Shown: positions 44,990 through 56,503 of the stretch, one piece after another
Position numbering within the stretch: the stretch's first letter is position 1
How the letters are laid out: each line of letters starts with the position of its first letter
Source of the DNA: Amaranthus tricolor
Taxonomy: Eukaryota; Streptophyta; Magnoliopsida; Caryophyllales; Amaranthaceae
Length of the DNA stretch: 64,000 nucleotides
Direction: 5' to 3'
Assembly: GCF_026212465.1 (NCBI RefSeq)
Contig: NC_080051.1
Location: forward strand, 16,901,267-16,965,266
The notes under the pieces: model-generated
Database searches by the model: none
What the model was told of the DNA's origin: nothing
What the model saw: only the letters and a program-made list of their open reading frames with translations
Translations under genes and position numbers: made by a program

Positions 44990-45085
44990 TTTTTTATTAC
45001 ATTATTAATGAAATCAGCATTAAGGATTTGGGCTTAAGGACCGTCTCTCATAGAGACAGTTTCTCAAGAATAGTAACGGTGAAAA
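44990..45085. mobile_element. Fragment of the GTCTC-hairpin repeat family (copy C)
   Basis: TTGGGCTTAAGGACCGTCTC followed by TCATAGAGACAGTTTCTC matches, in inverse orientation, the left end of copy B at 8088 (GCCCA, CTTAAG and GTCTC hairpin in the same order). Only one end is present; any internal array is reduced to a short TTACATTATTAATG stretch. Confidence 0.45.
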
Positions 45086-45534
45086 ATGTAAATAATATAA
45101 ATAAGTTGGGTACTAATACCACATGAGAGCGACGGAGGGTGTACTTCTACCAGTCTACCAATCTTCCCTTTCCTCTCCCTTTTACTTGCTATCTTGCATT
45201 ATTGTCGCAATTCCAGATTTTTCAATTCCATTACAGATCAATTGTCTTACTCTTTTCATTAGCTGACCTAACCACGTGGGTTCCTCATCCAGTTTTGTTT
45301 ATTCTAATAAAACTCTTTCAAGAAGTAAATTTAGATCTTCATTACCATTGATTATATTCAGTCACTTTCAGATCCAACCTTAACCCACCACTAATTTGTT
45401 CCTTAATTCATCTTTTGATCCTACGGTTTTGACCCTCTTGCTCAAAACCCTATTAAACCTTCATTCTTTGAGGTTTAATTGGGCAAAAACCCTAATAGTT
45501 CTGGGTTTTAAGTTGCAAGATTTAGTATTTAAAG

Positions 45535-48500
45535 ATGAAGGATAAGAAAAATGCAAAATTGAACAATCAGCATCAGAATGGTCATTCCGCTTCTTTTAAA
45601 TTGGGTAAACTGTTTGATCCTGATGTTACTTGGGAAAAGGTAAACTTCTCTTCTCTACCTTTCTTTTTAACCTTGGTTTGCAAGTTATGTCATAAATTTG
45701 GTAGAATCAAGTAGTTATTTATGTTGGATATCAATAATTGAGGCTTAGATGGGGCGATTTCTGTATTGCTTGTGGCTATGTTACTTGGATTAGGAAACCC
45801 TTATTATGTACTCCCTTCTCTTATTTTTATGTTGGTTTTTACAAATATTTGATCTAAGCTTAAAACTTTGACAATTAATATAGAGAATACTATGAATTAT
45901 GCTATAAAAGCATTGCCGGGGGTGTTTGTTTAGAGAGACATAAAAGATGAGACTTGGGTTTAAAACTTTTTCGATCCCAAGTCTCTTCTATGTTTGGGGG
46001 GATAAGGAGGTGAGGTGAGAGTGCGAAAATTTTGATGAAAAGTCCCAAGTTAACAAACAAACACCCGCCTTATGAAGCTAACTTGATTGATGAGCTAATT
46101 GAAGTTTCTATTCTTTCTTAATTGGGGAATTATTGATTTTTTGCTCAACAATAAATGGAACTGTTGCTGAGTGACTCTTTGACCGCGCTCTTGGGTATGG
46201 GTATGAGTTGCCGCCTTCCTCCCCTCCCCAAACCTTGTTCATACTTTTCTATGAGTGGGATACACCGGGTATGATGATGATGAATAAATGGAACCGTTGG
46301 AGCTTAAAACCAAAATATTCTTTGATCTCTTGAAGTTTATTATGAAAATCAGTCTTAACTGGTTTTTTTGTTGTCGCTTCGGACCTTCATTTAATTGAAT
46401 AAATTGGAACTAATGGTTTTTTAACTAGATTGAGTGAAATGATCTGAATGTAGTGCCTCATGTTTTGAAAATTTCATGGGTTATCCATGGTTTCAAGTGA
46501 CAAATGGTATTGAATACTTAAATGAAGCCATTGTTACATTTTCAAACTCTTTCAGATTATCAATAAGAAATTGGTTGGAGGTGATTCCTTTTCCCAAGTG
46601 TTGATGATTGAGTTTTAAATGTTTACCAGGATCAACTAAGTGATGTTCTGCATTGGACTCGACAAGTGGTGGCGTTAGTATGTGGCTTGATTTGGGGTGC
46701 AATTCCTTTGGTTGGAGGCATTTGGCTCATACTGTAAGTTCTTTTAGAAATGCCTTCCCCTGTACATGTTTGCTCTATTTTGTTCATTATTGTACTAGAT
46801 TCTCAGTGAGGTAAATGTGTTCAACTTTACCTTAAATCATTTGTCTAGGAGTTCTCTTCTTGTCACTGCATTTGCCACTCTAAATTCTTTATTCTATATG
46901 GTTATTATTGCCATTTAAGAATATGAAATCTCGTTGTAGCATGTATTGTAGGAATGAGTATTCCCTATGCTCATATATTTTGAATGGAATCCCTCTTATA
47001 GTTGTTTCTATGAGTACCCATTTTAATGATGGGAAACCGATTTTGTATAGTTGTCATTTGCCCATATCATATATCTGGATAGGAAAGTTGTGGAAATTTG
47101 TCGATGTATTGAATCATTGTTGGGTTTGAACAACTGGTCCAAGTTTCAGCATGAGGATTCTAATTTATGAATCTTGGTTTTAGATTTAGCAAATGAGGAT
47201 CAAACCATATCTTCTAGATCTCCTTTTAATTCCATTAAATGTAGGTCGATCATATATTTTCTCATTGTTCTACAAGTCAGATTTCTTTTCCTAGTTAGTT
47301 CATTGAATTCCATTTCATTGTTGTGAACTGAAAAAGACTGATTGCATTTGCTACGGCGCTGTATTTCTTGATATGAATTCTTTAACTTGGAATTAGTAAC
47401 TGAGCAGCTTCTGACGACATTGCCAAGGTATGGAGAATTGAACTTTGTATACTAAAGCATCATCGTCATCATCATCATCATACCAAGTGTATCTCGCTTA
47501 TAGAAAACTATGATCAGGGTATGGGGAAGGAAGAACGTCTGTAGCTCATACCCATAGAGGGAAGTGTGGTCAAAAAGTCCCTCGGCTCGAGAAAGGTCTT
47601 CAAAGAGAGAGAAACCTGCAAATAGAATAAATAGAATACTAACTAATAACAAAAAATAAAGATAAAAGTAAAGAAGAAGGTAAAGAGTGATAATTAAAGG
47701 CAATGAACAAAAACAAACGATGGGTAAAAGGGACGAGTTTAGTAATCTAAGACGTGAATAAGGCGCTGCCAACTGCCCCTATCCCTGGTCAGGTCCTTGG
47801 AGAGATGAAGTTCATGCATGTCACTTTTAATCTGTTCCTCTCACGTTCTTTTAGGTCTTTCTCGACTTCTCATGGCCTCCACTATGATGCATTCGATCCT
47901 TCTTTCTGGGGCGTCATGTGTTTTTCTCTGCACATGTCCAAACCATCTCAACCTGTTTTCCTACATCCTGGTTTCTTATCCTATCCATCATAGTATTACC
48001 ACACATCCACCTCAGCATACGCTTCTCAGTTACTTTCATCCTCTGTTTGAAAACCTTCTTTACGGGCCAACAGTTTGTCCTATATAACAACGCCGGCCTA
48101 ATTGCATCGCGTTATTGCTATAAAATCTTGGATGTTAGAAACAATTCTTATACAACAGGCCTCATTTCTTTTTCAACTCCTAAATAATAGGTCATTTCTG
48201 AAATTGGTAAACTGAACTTTTAACTTTCCGCTCTTGCCTTTAATATTTTACTTGACAAACAAATAAAGTAAGTAATTTGGAGTGGCAAATGTGTAAACTT
48301 TTAAATGATAAAAATTTAGTTTTTATTTTTACCCTAAAATGGAGCCGATTTTTTATTAGAGAGGAGAGTAAGAGTCTTCTTGCTTGTTTAATTATTATGT
48401 TTTGTTCAGTTTCCTATCTCTGGTGAATGGTAATTGATTTCTCCATGCTTTGCTTTGTTACTATCACAGATTTATGGCACTTTCGACCGCTATAGTGTAT

Positions 48501-48916
48501 GGCTATTACGCATTGATACTGAAGATTGACGAAGAAGAATATGGTGGTCATGGAGCTCTTCTCCAAGAAGGACTATTTGCATCAATGACACTCTTTTTGG
48601 TATGCTCTTTTTCTTCCTTAACATCACATTAATTTTTTAACATTTTTACCGGGTTCTTTTTTAATGCCTTGCTCTCTCCTTGGAGGGAGCATGGGTATGA
48701 TCAGTTTGCTACCCAGCTACTCTCCTCCCCCAGGACCTTGACTTGTGCGGGATACTGGGTTGATGACTCGGACTCGGACTCAGACTCTGACTCAGACTCT
48801 TTTTTTAATGGTATACACCAAATTCTTTTTGTTTCTTGCACTGCTTAAAACCAAAATTTCCTTTGCTTTTGTTACAGCTTGCCTGGATTCTAGTTTACAG
48901 CTTGTTACACTTTTGA
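45535..48916 (+). CDS. RAB5IF / Rab5-interacting family small membrane protein
   Basis: Four exons, 45535-45639, 46630-46733, 48470-48599 and 48878-48916, give 378 nt or 125 aa with consistent phases and GT-AG borders. The N-terminal 30 residues are basic and hydrophilic. The conserved core begins LFDPDVTWEKDQLSDVLHW. Two or three hydrophobic segments follow (VVALVCGLIWGAIPLVGGIW, FMALSTAIVYGYYALIL and the C-terminal LFLLAWILVYSLLHF). The family hallmark is KIDEEEYGG. In animals this protein (RAB5IF/OPTI) partners the TMCO1 insertase at the ER translocon and has also been linked to respirasome assembly; the plant role is inferred from family membership. The start is the only ATG in the first exon frame before the conserved core. 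Intron 1 carries a MITE and intron 2 a LINE fragment. Confidence 0.88.
45919..46066. mobile_element. Short MITE (~150 bp) in RAB5IF intron 1
   Basis: The ends GGGGTGTTTGTTT (left) and AAACAAACACCCGCC (right) form inverted repeats, extended by GACTTGGG...CCCAAGTC matches further in. Non-coding. The GGGTGTTTGTTT tip resembles hAT/Harbinger-type MITEs; the family is uncertain. Confidence 0.7.
47440..48140 (-). pseudogene. LINE (RTE-like) reverse-transcriptase C-terminal fragment in RAB5IF intron 2
   Basis: On the - strand, 48130-47700 encodes broken pieces typical of the end of plant LINE polyproteins (VFKQRMKVTEKRMLRWMCGN, NRLRWFGHVQRK, ERPKRT). It is followed by a GATGATGATGATGACGATGA simple repeat (near 47460), as expected at a LINE 3' end. 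GC content is higher than in the surrounding intron. Stops and shifts are frequent. Confidence 0.7.
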
Positions 48917-49000
48917 TTGGCGCAGTAGCAAGAACTCTTTCGTGAAGCTAAAAATAGTAGCAATCATTATATGCTGTGAGATAAACCGATGAGTTGTGCG

Positions 49001-49141
49001 TTGAACTTCCTGATAAGTCATAAATCTCCCGAAAAAATTAGATGCTTTCCTTATTACCATTGTATTTCTGTGTTGAACTTCCTGATAAGTCATAAATCTC
49101 CCGAAAAAATTAGATGCTTTCCTTATTACCATTGTATTTCT
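49001..49141. repeat. 72-bp tandem duplication in the RAB5IF 3' region
   Basis: TTGAACTTCCTGATAAGTCA through ACCATTGTATTTCTGTG is present twice in a row (49001-49072 and 49073-49141). I see no mismatch across the aligned part, so the duplication is recent. It begins about 85 bases after the stop codon and is probably transcribed as 3'UTR. Confidence 0.95.
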
Positions 49142-51039
49142 TTTAGTTTTGTTCTTTTTCGCATTTTATTGTGAAGTACAAACACAACACATTAGCCTCG
49201 GATTCATTTGATATCAATTTTTTCACCACTTTAGTTCTACATGTTCTAATTATTGACAAATTTAGGCGTGTGTGTGTCTAGTTTGATATTTCTAGTTTTG
49301 TACATCTAGCCAATGCTTTAATATCAAAACATCTCCCTGTGACGGTAAACCCATCGCCTGCCAAGCTTTGAAATGGACTGCCGCAAAATGAGAAACGATG
49401 GTTAGTGCGATGCAATTTCAACACTTCCTCGGAAAATCATTATGCCCTAGGCGTAGTAGAGCTCGAGCTTATTATTGAAGATGAACCTTAGGATTGAGAT
49501 AACAGTATCAGTATCATTCAAAAGGTTGTATACTGTTTCTCTAAACTCTAACCCCTTCTTCCAATGTTTAAGCAACCATTTTCAACTGCAATTCACAATG
49601 AAACCTATAATCATCATGAAAGTCTAGCGGCCAAGTACTTGGTAGTAGTCGTGCCAAAATCACTCCAGACTCCATTAAAACTACCTAAAACGAGTACTAT
49701 ATATAAATTTCCTTTTCCAAGTCCATGATTGACTATGAAACAACCTCTCTATTATTTTACGGGATGGGCCGGGTCGGGGCAATTCCTTTAATGGACGGGG
49801 TGGGGCGGGTCAAATTATTTTTAATTGCTGGTCATGCTGGGTCCAAAGTCCATTGGCCAGGCCGATCCGGCCAATTATGTAAAAAAATTAATTTTACTAT
49901 CTAGAGTGTGCATTAAATTGGTACAGCTATTAATTTATTAATTTCTTAACAACTCTAATTTTAGTATAATTATTAGTATTGATTAATTTTATTATCTTGA
50001 GTGTGCATTGAATGCGCAGAGAGCCATTTGGAGGTAGTAGCCATGCCTCAATCCCCGCAACAGATATAAAACCCAAAAAAAGCAGTGGCATAACAGGCAC
50101 CTCTGATTACTATAATTATTAGTATTATAATAATTATAGTAATAATTATTGTTAATATTATTGAATTAAACAAAAACCTATTGAAAAAAAGATCAGCTAG
50201 CTTATCTAGTTTATAATTTTACAAATGGTAATGGAGTTTATGTGTAGTATATCAGTATATGTCGATTCTTTAAAAGTTCACTCCGACTCGCTAATTTTTA
50301 AAATTGACCCTTCCTGATAAAAGCCTAGCCCTTTTAAAAAATTAGCAGGCTTATCCCTTCTAAGATGGGCTGGATCACGGACTTTTAACGGGCCCTGGCT
50401 CATTAAACTTCTACGGTATAAGTTATATTATGCTCACATACACGCTATGGCACCAAAGTCTCATTAGTGAGCTACCTTACTTGCTCAAGTATATTCCCTA
50501 ATTAGCTACTTTCTTCCCTTACACAAATCTCCATTATAATTCCGTCAAGTTTTATATTCTCTTCTTTAAACAGGCTAGATGGTGAATGTAGCCCAAGATT
50601 GATAATGCATTTTTTATCGTCATTTATTACATACTTGTATAATTTGGTTCCAAAATATTTATACATCATAAACCTTCACTTAAACCTTAATTAGTGATTC
50701 TTAAATGAGGTTAATACCTCCCTTTCAGTTATTTTAACTCCAGAATAATGAGCTACTCAACATAAATGTCTAGTTAGTACTTGGTAATTAGGTTTACAGA
50801 ATTAACAAATTTCATCAGCTTTCTAGATTACACTTATTCTTTAAACATAATGCTCCCGTGTCTTTTTGAATGAATTTGCTACAGCTTAAACTCGAAGATC
50901 AAAGTTAGAGGATTAGGGACATAGAAAGTTTTATCAGAAATTTTCTCTCCCATGGACGGTTTTAAAAAGACGAAATTCCCTTTGGTCTGGTGAGGATTGA
51001 AGCCAAAAGGAATGGCACGAAAAATCTACAAAATTATAT
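49142..51039. other. Intergenic spacer between RAB5IF and the tRNA gene
   Basis: No gene recognised. GC-rich patches with GGGCCGGGTCGGGGC-like words (about 49770-49870) and GGCTGG/GGGCCCTGGC words (about 50360-50400) suggest old transposon pieces, but I found no matching ends. Confidence 0.4.
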
Positions 51040-51110
51040 GCGTCTGCCGGGAGTCGAACCCGGGTCTATTGCTTGGAAGGCAATTATCCTAACCGTTGGA
51101 CTACAGACGC
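51040..51110 (-). tRNA. tRNA-Gly (anticodon TCC)
   Basis: 71 nt on the - strand. The acceptor stem GCGTCTG pairs with CAGACGC. The D-arm is GTCCAACGGTTAGGATA. The anticodon stem-loop is ATTGC-CTTCCAA-GCAAT with anticodon TCC. The T-arm has GGTTCGACTCC (B box) closed by CCGGG/CCCGG. There is no intron and no encoded CCA, as expected for a plant nuclear gene. T-runs (TTTT, TTTTT) follow within 20 bases downstream, as needed for Pol III termination. Confidence 0.97.
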
Positions 51111-51544
51111 TGTCTATGTAATAGTTGATCCGTTGAGATGTTTATATTATAACTCTCTCAATGAAAACATCAATTATTGACTGCGAGCGTTTGTCTTTCA
51201 GTGAAGCATTTATGCTAGCCTTGCATGACAAAAAATAATAAATATAAATAAAATAAACTGATTTATGAAAGAATGACGAGAGAGAAGTTTGAGATAGAAA
51301 CAATTTATTATCTTCTTCCTCGACCTAAACTTGTGTTCTCTTCGCTTTGACGGACGCCATAGATGAACACCATTGTTTTGATTTTGATTGTTTTGTTTTT
51401 GTGTTGCTGTTGTTGTTTGATCTTTTTTCATGTATTTTTTAATTAAATTTGTTGGAGAATTGAAAGTGTCTAGAATTACAAAGACAAACCCATATGATAC
51501 TTAGTTTGCCACTGCTCATCACAATCTCTAATTGAGATGATAAG

Positions 51545-51925
51545 TTTTTATTTTAAAATTAAGCATTTTTATATTTAAAAGTAGATATTATAAGATACAA
51601 AAGTAGACGTTTTTATATCTAAGGAGGAAGTATGAGATGAAAAGTATTATAAGAACCAAAATAGGTGTTTTAACACATAAAATCGGTGTTACAAGTCATA
51701 AAAGCAAATGCTATAAGACTCAAAATAGGTGTTGTAAGTCTCAAAAAGTAGGTGTTTTTAATACTCTAAGTAGGTGTTTTAAAATTAAAGTAGGTGTTTT
51801 AAAAATAAAGTAGGTGTTATAAGTCGTAAAAGTAGATGTTGTAAGACCCAAAGTATGTGATTTAAGAACCAAAGTAGGTGTTTTAACACCCAAAGTTGGT
51901 TTTACAAGCCTAAAATTAGTTGTTG
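51545..51925. repeat. Degenerate array of AAAGTAGGTGTTTTAA units
   Basis: Units of about 20-24 bases with the core GTAGGTGTTTTAA or GTAGATGTTGTAAG recur about 15 times with heavy drift. There is no stable ORF. It directly precedes the RTE-like LINE end at 51938. The period resembles the arrays at 7.6-8.1 kb. Confidence 0.7.
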
Positions 51926-51937
51926 TATGATCCATAG

Positions 51938-52345
51938 TAGCGGAAATGCGAATGTTTCGATGGAAATAATTCAAAACGAAGACATAAAAAGGTTTTCATA
52001 GTTGCGAATATTGAGGAAAAGTGGAGGGAATGGTTCAAAATGGCTTGTGCATGTGCAAAAACCTTGGACTGAAGTATTAGCGAACAAACAAGAAATATAG
52101 AAAGTTATAGCTCTTGAGACTTAAAAAGTGGACAAGGAAGATTAAATATGACTTGTTGGACAGAAGTAGAAAAGAATATGAAAGATCTCGAGTTTCATAT
52201 TTACAAATTAATATAGTAAAAATCAAAATGAATGGAGAAGATGCATCCATATGAACAACCATTGAAACTGATATATTTATTCATGTAGTCAACTTTAATC
52301 TTTTGAGATTAAGACTCTGACACGATTGTTGTTATTACGCATGTG
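51938..52345 (+). mobile_element. RTE-like LINE 3' end, second copy
   Basis: Shares AGTAGCGGAAATG(C/T)GAATGTTTCGATGGA at its start and CATGTAGTC(A/G)A near its end with 33150-33690, and ends in TTGTTGTTATT. Protein remnants are stop-ridden. The two copies are diverged but clearly one family. Confidence 0.7.
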
Positions 52346-52830
52346 ATCATTTTATTGAATGATAGATAATTATTATCTAAATTTTACTAATAGCACCTAA
52401 TATAATCCTACAAAAGAGGACATTTTAAAATCTAAACTTACCCCCTTAAAAGCATTTGCTTAGGTTACTAGAAAGAGGGGTTTCGCAATTGGCCATCAAG
52501 GCAGTAGCTTGCTAACAAAAAAACCTTAGGATAATAGATAAAGGGGTATGACCGTATGGGCGTATGGCCATCGTCTATCTAGGCAGTAACTTGCAAACAA
52601 AAAATGCAATGCAGTAGCTTCAGAACTTTGGAGTCTAAGTAATTATGCATACCAAATATATTTACTACTTTATTTACTTGGTGTTCAACTATAAATATTA
52701 TTAGAGAAAACTCAACTTTACATTAACATTCACTAATTTAAATTTAAATTGAGAAAAAAAATCTTAAAATTTAATATTTAAATATCGAAAAATTTGGATA
52801 ATCAAATTATTTAAATTGCAAATTTTGATA

Positions 52831-53091
52831 GTCCCTCCTATTCATCTTAAGTGTCTCATTTTCTTATTTAGTCAAGTCATCCTAAATGTCTCAATTCTAT
52901 TTTGGGTTTGCTCACTTTATTAATTTACTCGTACTAAACTTAACCTTTTCACACCTTTACATCTACTAACCCTATTTTACCCCTATTAAAATTTAAAAAC
53001 ACTATACTTTTTTCTTTTACATGTAGTCTCATTTGACCACCTAAAAATTGGTGAAAAGTTAAATGGGACACATTAGGTGAATATGAGGGAG
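52831..53091. mobile_element. Stowaway-like (Tc1/mariner) MITE, 261 bp
   Basis: Flanked by TA on both sides (52829-52830 and 53092-53093). The left end GTCCCTCCTATTCATCTTAA matches, inverted, the right end (AGGTGAATATGAGGGAG), with the inner block GTGTCTCATTT / AAATGGGACAC also shared. TA target, CTCCCTCC ends and small size are the Stowaway hallmarks. Non-coding. Confidence 0.88.
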
Positions 53092-53161
53092 TATTTTGAT
53101 ATTCGGTTTTTACCCCTAATAATTTGTGTTGAAAAAAATGTCCAAATTTCGTACTTGTACT

Positions 53162-53340
53162 AGGGCCGACCTTGAGAATCGGGAGGTCCGGGAGAAAAAA
53201 TTAATTATGGGCTCCTAATTAGTAAATATACAATTGTCTATTACAGGCCCCTAAATATTAAATGTCAAAGCATCATTTTTTCTAATTTTTTGGATGATTC
53301 GGCACAGATTCCTCTTGTCCCTTATGGAGTCGGCCCTGAG
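53162..53340. mobile_element. Short hAT-like MITE, ~178 bp
   Basis: The ends AGGGCCGACCTTGAG and its inverse GAGTCGGCCCT form TIRs. TTGTACT stands directly on both sides (53155-53161 and 53341-53347), with a C/G mismatch if the duplication is 8 bp. The AGGGCCGAC tip and the 7-8 bp duplication fit hAT. Located 240 bp beyond the GT47 stop codon. Confidence 0.8.
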
Positions 53341-53578
53341 TTGTACTCATGTTGGATTGTTTAAAGATCCCACACCAATACTTAAAAAAGAAAAGGTATC
53401 AGTAAAAAAGCAAGTACAGTGCAAGATCATGCATAGTCTGAACAATTGCAATTTGCAATTCTGCAAATGAAATAGTTGAAAAAAACTGATCATCCATATA
53501 TTTTCCATCACAAAAACTATCAAAAACAAAAAGCAATAAAAATGCTCCTCTTACCTTCCAAAACAGAGACATACTAAC

Positions 53579-55621
53579 CTAAAAATTAGTAAAGTTTCTA
53601 GTATCAAAAGATCCAGAGAAGTAAGGATCCCATTCATGTTGTTCCTGCAAGTTCCCAACCCATCTATACTTCCATGCTTGCTTTTCATCATAACCAAAAC
53701 TATCATCTTTCCCTTCTTTCATGTCTTCTTTAATCATCTTCACCCTCTCCACAACCCCCTTCACTGCGACGTCGAATGCATCTTCATAACTCTCTAATTT
53801 ACACCTTGGATCACCATATATTATCTTAGGTATCAACTTTATAATTTCTTCCCTCATTTTCTCTATTTTTTGTTTAGGAATATTTTCTAAAACACTTTGT
53901 ATGTTCTTTTTCCCATCCCTTACTTCATACATTGGGATGAAAACTGAGTATTTGGTAAACTCCTTAGGGAAATGCCATAAGTATTGAATGTAAGCTGAAC
54001 CTGGATGAAAGAAAACGGGTATACAACCCGCAAGTATGGAGTCGAATGTGGATCTTCTTGTGTACGAGTCTCCTGGTGGTTGCAAACAGAAGATAGAATT
54101 TTGGAACATTTTCATCAATTCTGCTGGTTTATGGCACTTGTTCTTCCAGTTATTGCAATGAATCAACATACATTTGATTGAGTTTTCACATTGTTTGATC
54201 AACTGATTACGGATTGAGTCGGGTCTGTCGGGTCTTGGAGCTCCGGCAAAGGAAAACAGAGTCTTCCTGTCATGGTTTTTCATCCTGTTTTGCCATTGGA
54301 AGATTTCTGCATCATTTGCTGGGTGAAAATATGTTGGATATGGTATCCCAAAATCATTGCTATTCCAAGGAGATGATTCGATTACTAGACCCGTCATGTT
54401 TTTGGTTTCGGGTAAGTAAAAGAATTTGGTTCCCCAATCTGGGTCGTTTTTATTTGCGGATCTTCTAAAATCCCATGTAATTCTTCCTGCTATAAAGAAA
54501 TGATCTCTTCCCCACCATTTCTTCCACTCGGGTTTCTTCTTTAGTAGCTTTACTAGCTCAAACCCACCCGAATCTCTTACTCCAGAATCCGTATTCCATA
54601 AATGTCGGGCCACATCAAGACCCGCATAGAATGGTACAAAGATAGCATCTGCCTTAGAAGAATCATCAGTCAAGCAATCATACTGTTTCATCCTGTTGTG
54701 AAAGATCACTTCTAATAAGAATTGGTTTGTTGCAAACCACCCATATTTGGAGAAAACCCCATCCACATTCAAAAGCTCGGGTCCTAGACCCGAATTCTTC
54801 ACATACTGGCACATATCCATCCATAAGTCTAGATTTTTGCAATCTCTTAGTAAGTCCACATTGAACCTCCTAGGAAGGGTATGTACATAGATGTAACGTC
54901 CCAAACATGATTCCGGGTCAGATTTTCGGGTCGGTTTGCACACTCGAGGAGGTGGTGGTGGGGGTGGAGGGTGAGACGCATTGGCGACAACCTCCACTCC
55001 ATTATTATTCAATGATGAATCTTTATTAAAATTGGTACTAACAACTTTTGGAATTGCTACATTCCTAGGAGGCTTTCTTCTTTTTGATTTCCCTCTTCTC
55101 TTTTTCTTCCTAGAATTTACGATCTTCTGAATAATCTCCTTTTTTGTTTCCTTAACAATTCTCGAATCTTTGATGGGTTGACGCCGATTAATCTTCACTT
55201 CAACCTTAACAGGTTGTTTATGATCATTTTTTTCCATAAGATCATTCAAATCTACATTCAAAATCTCATCAATCTCATCATATTCAATATCCCCTGTTTT
55301 TTCCTCTATATCCCCTGTTTTTTCCTCTGATTTTTCCTCTGTTTTGTCATGAACATTAAGAATATTACTAGTACCAGAAATCTCCCCACGATTAGTAAGA
55401 ATGGGAATATCTTGATTATAATTTACAGAATATACATAAAATTTAGCTACAGATGCTACACTATCAATCAAAGATGAATAATTTAAGCAAATCAAAAGAG
55501 ACCACATTGTAAACAAAAATATAATTAGCAACCAAAATTTGTTCTTACATAAAGCCATGCTTATTTTATGCACTTGTCCACGATGGGATCGTGTTCTTCG
55601 GTGTATCATTAAACTCTCCAA
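53579..55621 (-). CDS. GT47 exostosin-family glycosyltransferase, xyloglucan galactosyltransferase-like (MUR3/KATAMARI/XLT2 type)
   Basis: Single-exon ORF, 680 aa. Type II membrane topology: a short basic cytosolic tail, a signal anchor at about 29-50 (WLLIIFLFTMWSLLICL), a charged stem (50-235) with a KTGDIEE repeat, a Lys/Arg-rich patch at about 170-188 and a proline run at about 218-225. The exostosin catalytic domain starts near 240 (CLGRYIYVHTLPRRFN). Family blocks include DAIFVPFYAGLD, GRDHFFIAGRITWDFR, FPYP-type GIPYPTYFHP, FSFAGAPRP and QPPGDSYTRRSTFDSILAGC. Members add galactose to xyloglucan side chains in the Golgi. MUR3, XLT2 and related clades cannot be told apart here. No break is visible. 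A stop 24 codons earlier or an extended N-terminus is not needed, since the start at 55621 already gives a full tail plus anchor. Confidence 0.93.
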   Translation of the reverse strand: MESLMIHRRTRSHRGQVHKISMALCKNKFWLLIIFLFTMWSLLICLNYSSLIDSVASVAKFYVYSVNYNQDIPILTNRGEISGTSNILNVHDKTEEKSEEKTGDIEEKTGDIEYDEIDEILNVDLNDLMEKNDHKQPVKVEVKINRRQPIKDSRIVKETKKEIIQKIVNSRKKKRRGKSKRRKPPRNVAIPKVVSTNFNKDSSLNNNGVEVVANASHPPPPPPPPRVCKPTRKSDPESCLGRYIYVHTLPRRFNVDLLRDCKNLDLWMDMCQYVKNSGLGPELLNVDGVFSKYGWFATNQFLLEVIFHNRMKQYDCLTDDSSKADAIFVPFYAGLDVARHLWNTDSGVRDSGGFELVKLLKKKPEWKKWWGRDHFFIAGRITWDFRRSANKNDPDWGTKFFYLPETKNMTGLVIESSPWNSNDFGIPYPTYFHPANDAEIFQWQNRMKNHDRKTLFSFAGAPRPDRPDSIRNQLIKQCENSIKCMLIHCNNWKNKCHKPAELMKMFQNSIFCLQPPGDSYTRRSTFDSILAGCIPVFFHPGSAYIQYLWHFPKEFTKYSVFIPMYEVRDGKKNIQSVLENIPKQKIEKMREEIIKLIPKIIYGDPRCKLESYEDAFDVAVKGVVERVKMIKEDMKEGKDDSFGYDEKQAWKYRWVGNLQEQHEWDPYFSGSFDTRNFTNF

Positions 55622-56503
55622 GATGGATCAGGATTTATAACTGTAATTGTAATATAGAAACATAAGGATTAGAATCATGTTTTAAAAAAAATTAAGAGGT
55701 ATGAAGAATTTTGGTTTATGGGGAGGAATAATTTTGGAAGTTACATTAGTAATTTTGATCGATTTTCTTAAACACTTGGAGAGGAACAAATGAAAATGAG
55801 AATGTTGAGGCAAGAAGAGTGTTTTTTTGAGCAAAAATAGTGGATTTGAAGCTTAAAAGTTTCAATGTTTCGATCTAATTTGCTTAATTTAGATAATTTT
55901 AAGAAATTATACATAAATAATAAATTTGTAAGAAATTGTATTATTGTTTTTTCTTTTTTTTTTTTTTTTTTATTTTGGTTACAATGGTTATGTTTGTTTT
56001 CTATATAGTGTATGGAAAAAGTAGTGCATGGTTGCATGTTTGTAGATACCTATACAATTGCATAATTTGGTAAATATATCTTTTGTAGGAGTAATTAACT
56101 AATATATATAATAATGATATTAATTAGTGAGTCTAATAGGGTATGAATTGGTAATAAATAATATTTAAGCCTAGAAATGTGGATGTTTAAGGCTTAACCC
56201 TCAAAATCTAAATCTCAATTTATTAATAATATATTAATAGTAAGAATATTATGAGCATTATAAAAGCATAAATTAATTAGATATCTTCAAACAAAGGTAA
56301 TTTTGATCAAATAATTATGTATGTAATCTTTTATTACATGTATGGAGATCAAGTGTTTGACTCTATGTAAAAAAAAAGTGTCACAAATATATAGATTTAT
56401 ATATTCAATTAATTTTGTTAAAATTCTTGACAAAAATAGATAATAAGTATTTGACATAAACAAATATCATACAATCATCATATCATCATGCAATATTATA
56501 CAA
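55622..56503. other. Upstream region of the GT47 gene
   Basis: AT-rich sequence with a long T run (about 55949-55973) and no gene. The first 300 bases should contain the GT47 5'UTR and promoter; no element is assigned. Confidence 0.5.

Noticed and set aside
47754..48187. Three overlapping + strand ORFs of about 80-89 aa
   Set aside because: They are the antisense of LINE reverse-transcriptase remnants on the - strand.
45535..48916. Possible EMC6 identity for the small membrane protein
   Set aside because: Both belong to related folds, but the KIDEEEYGG motif and the hydrophilic N-terminus fit the RAB5IF branch better.
54214..54468. 84-aa + strand ORF inside the GT47 gene
   Set aside because: Antisense frame within a conserved exostosin domain.
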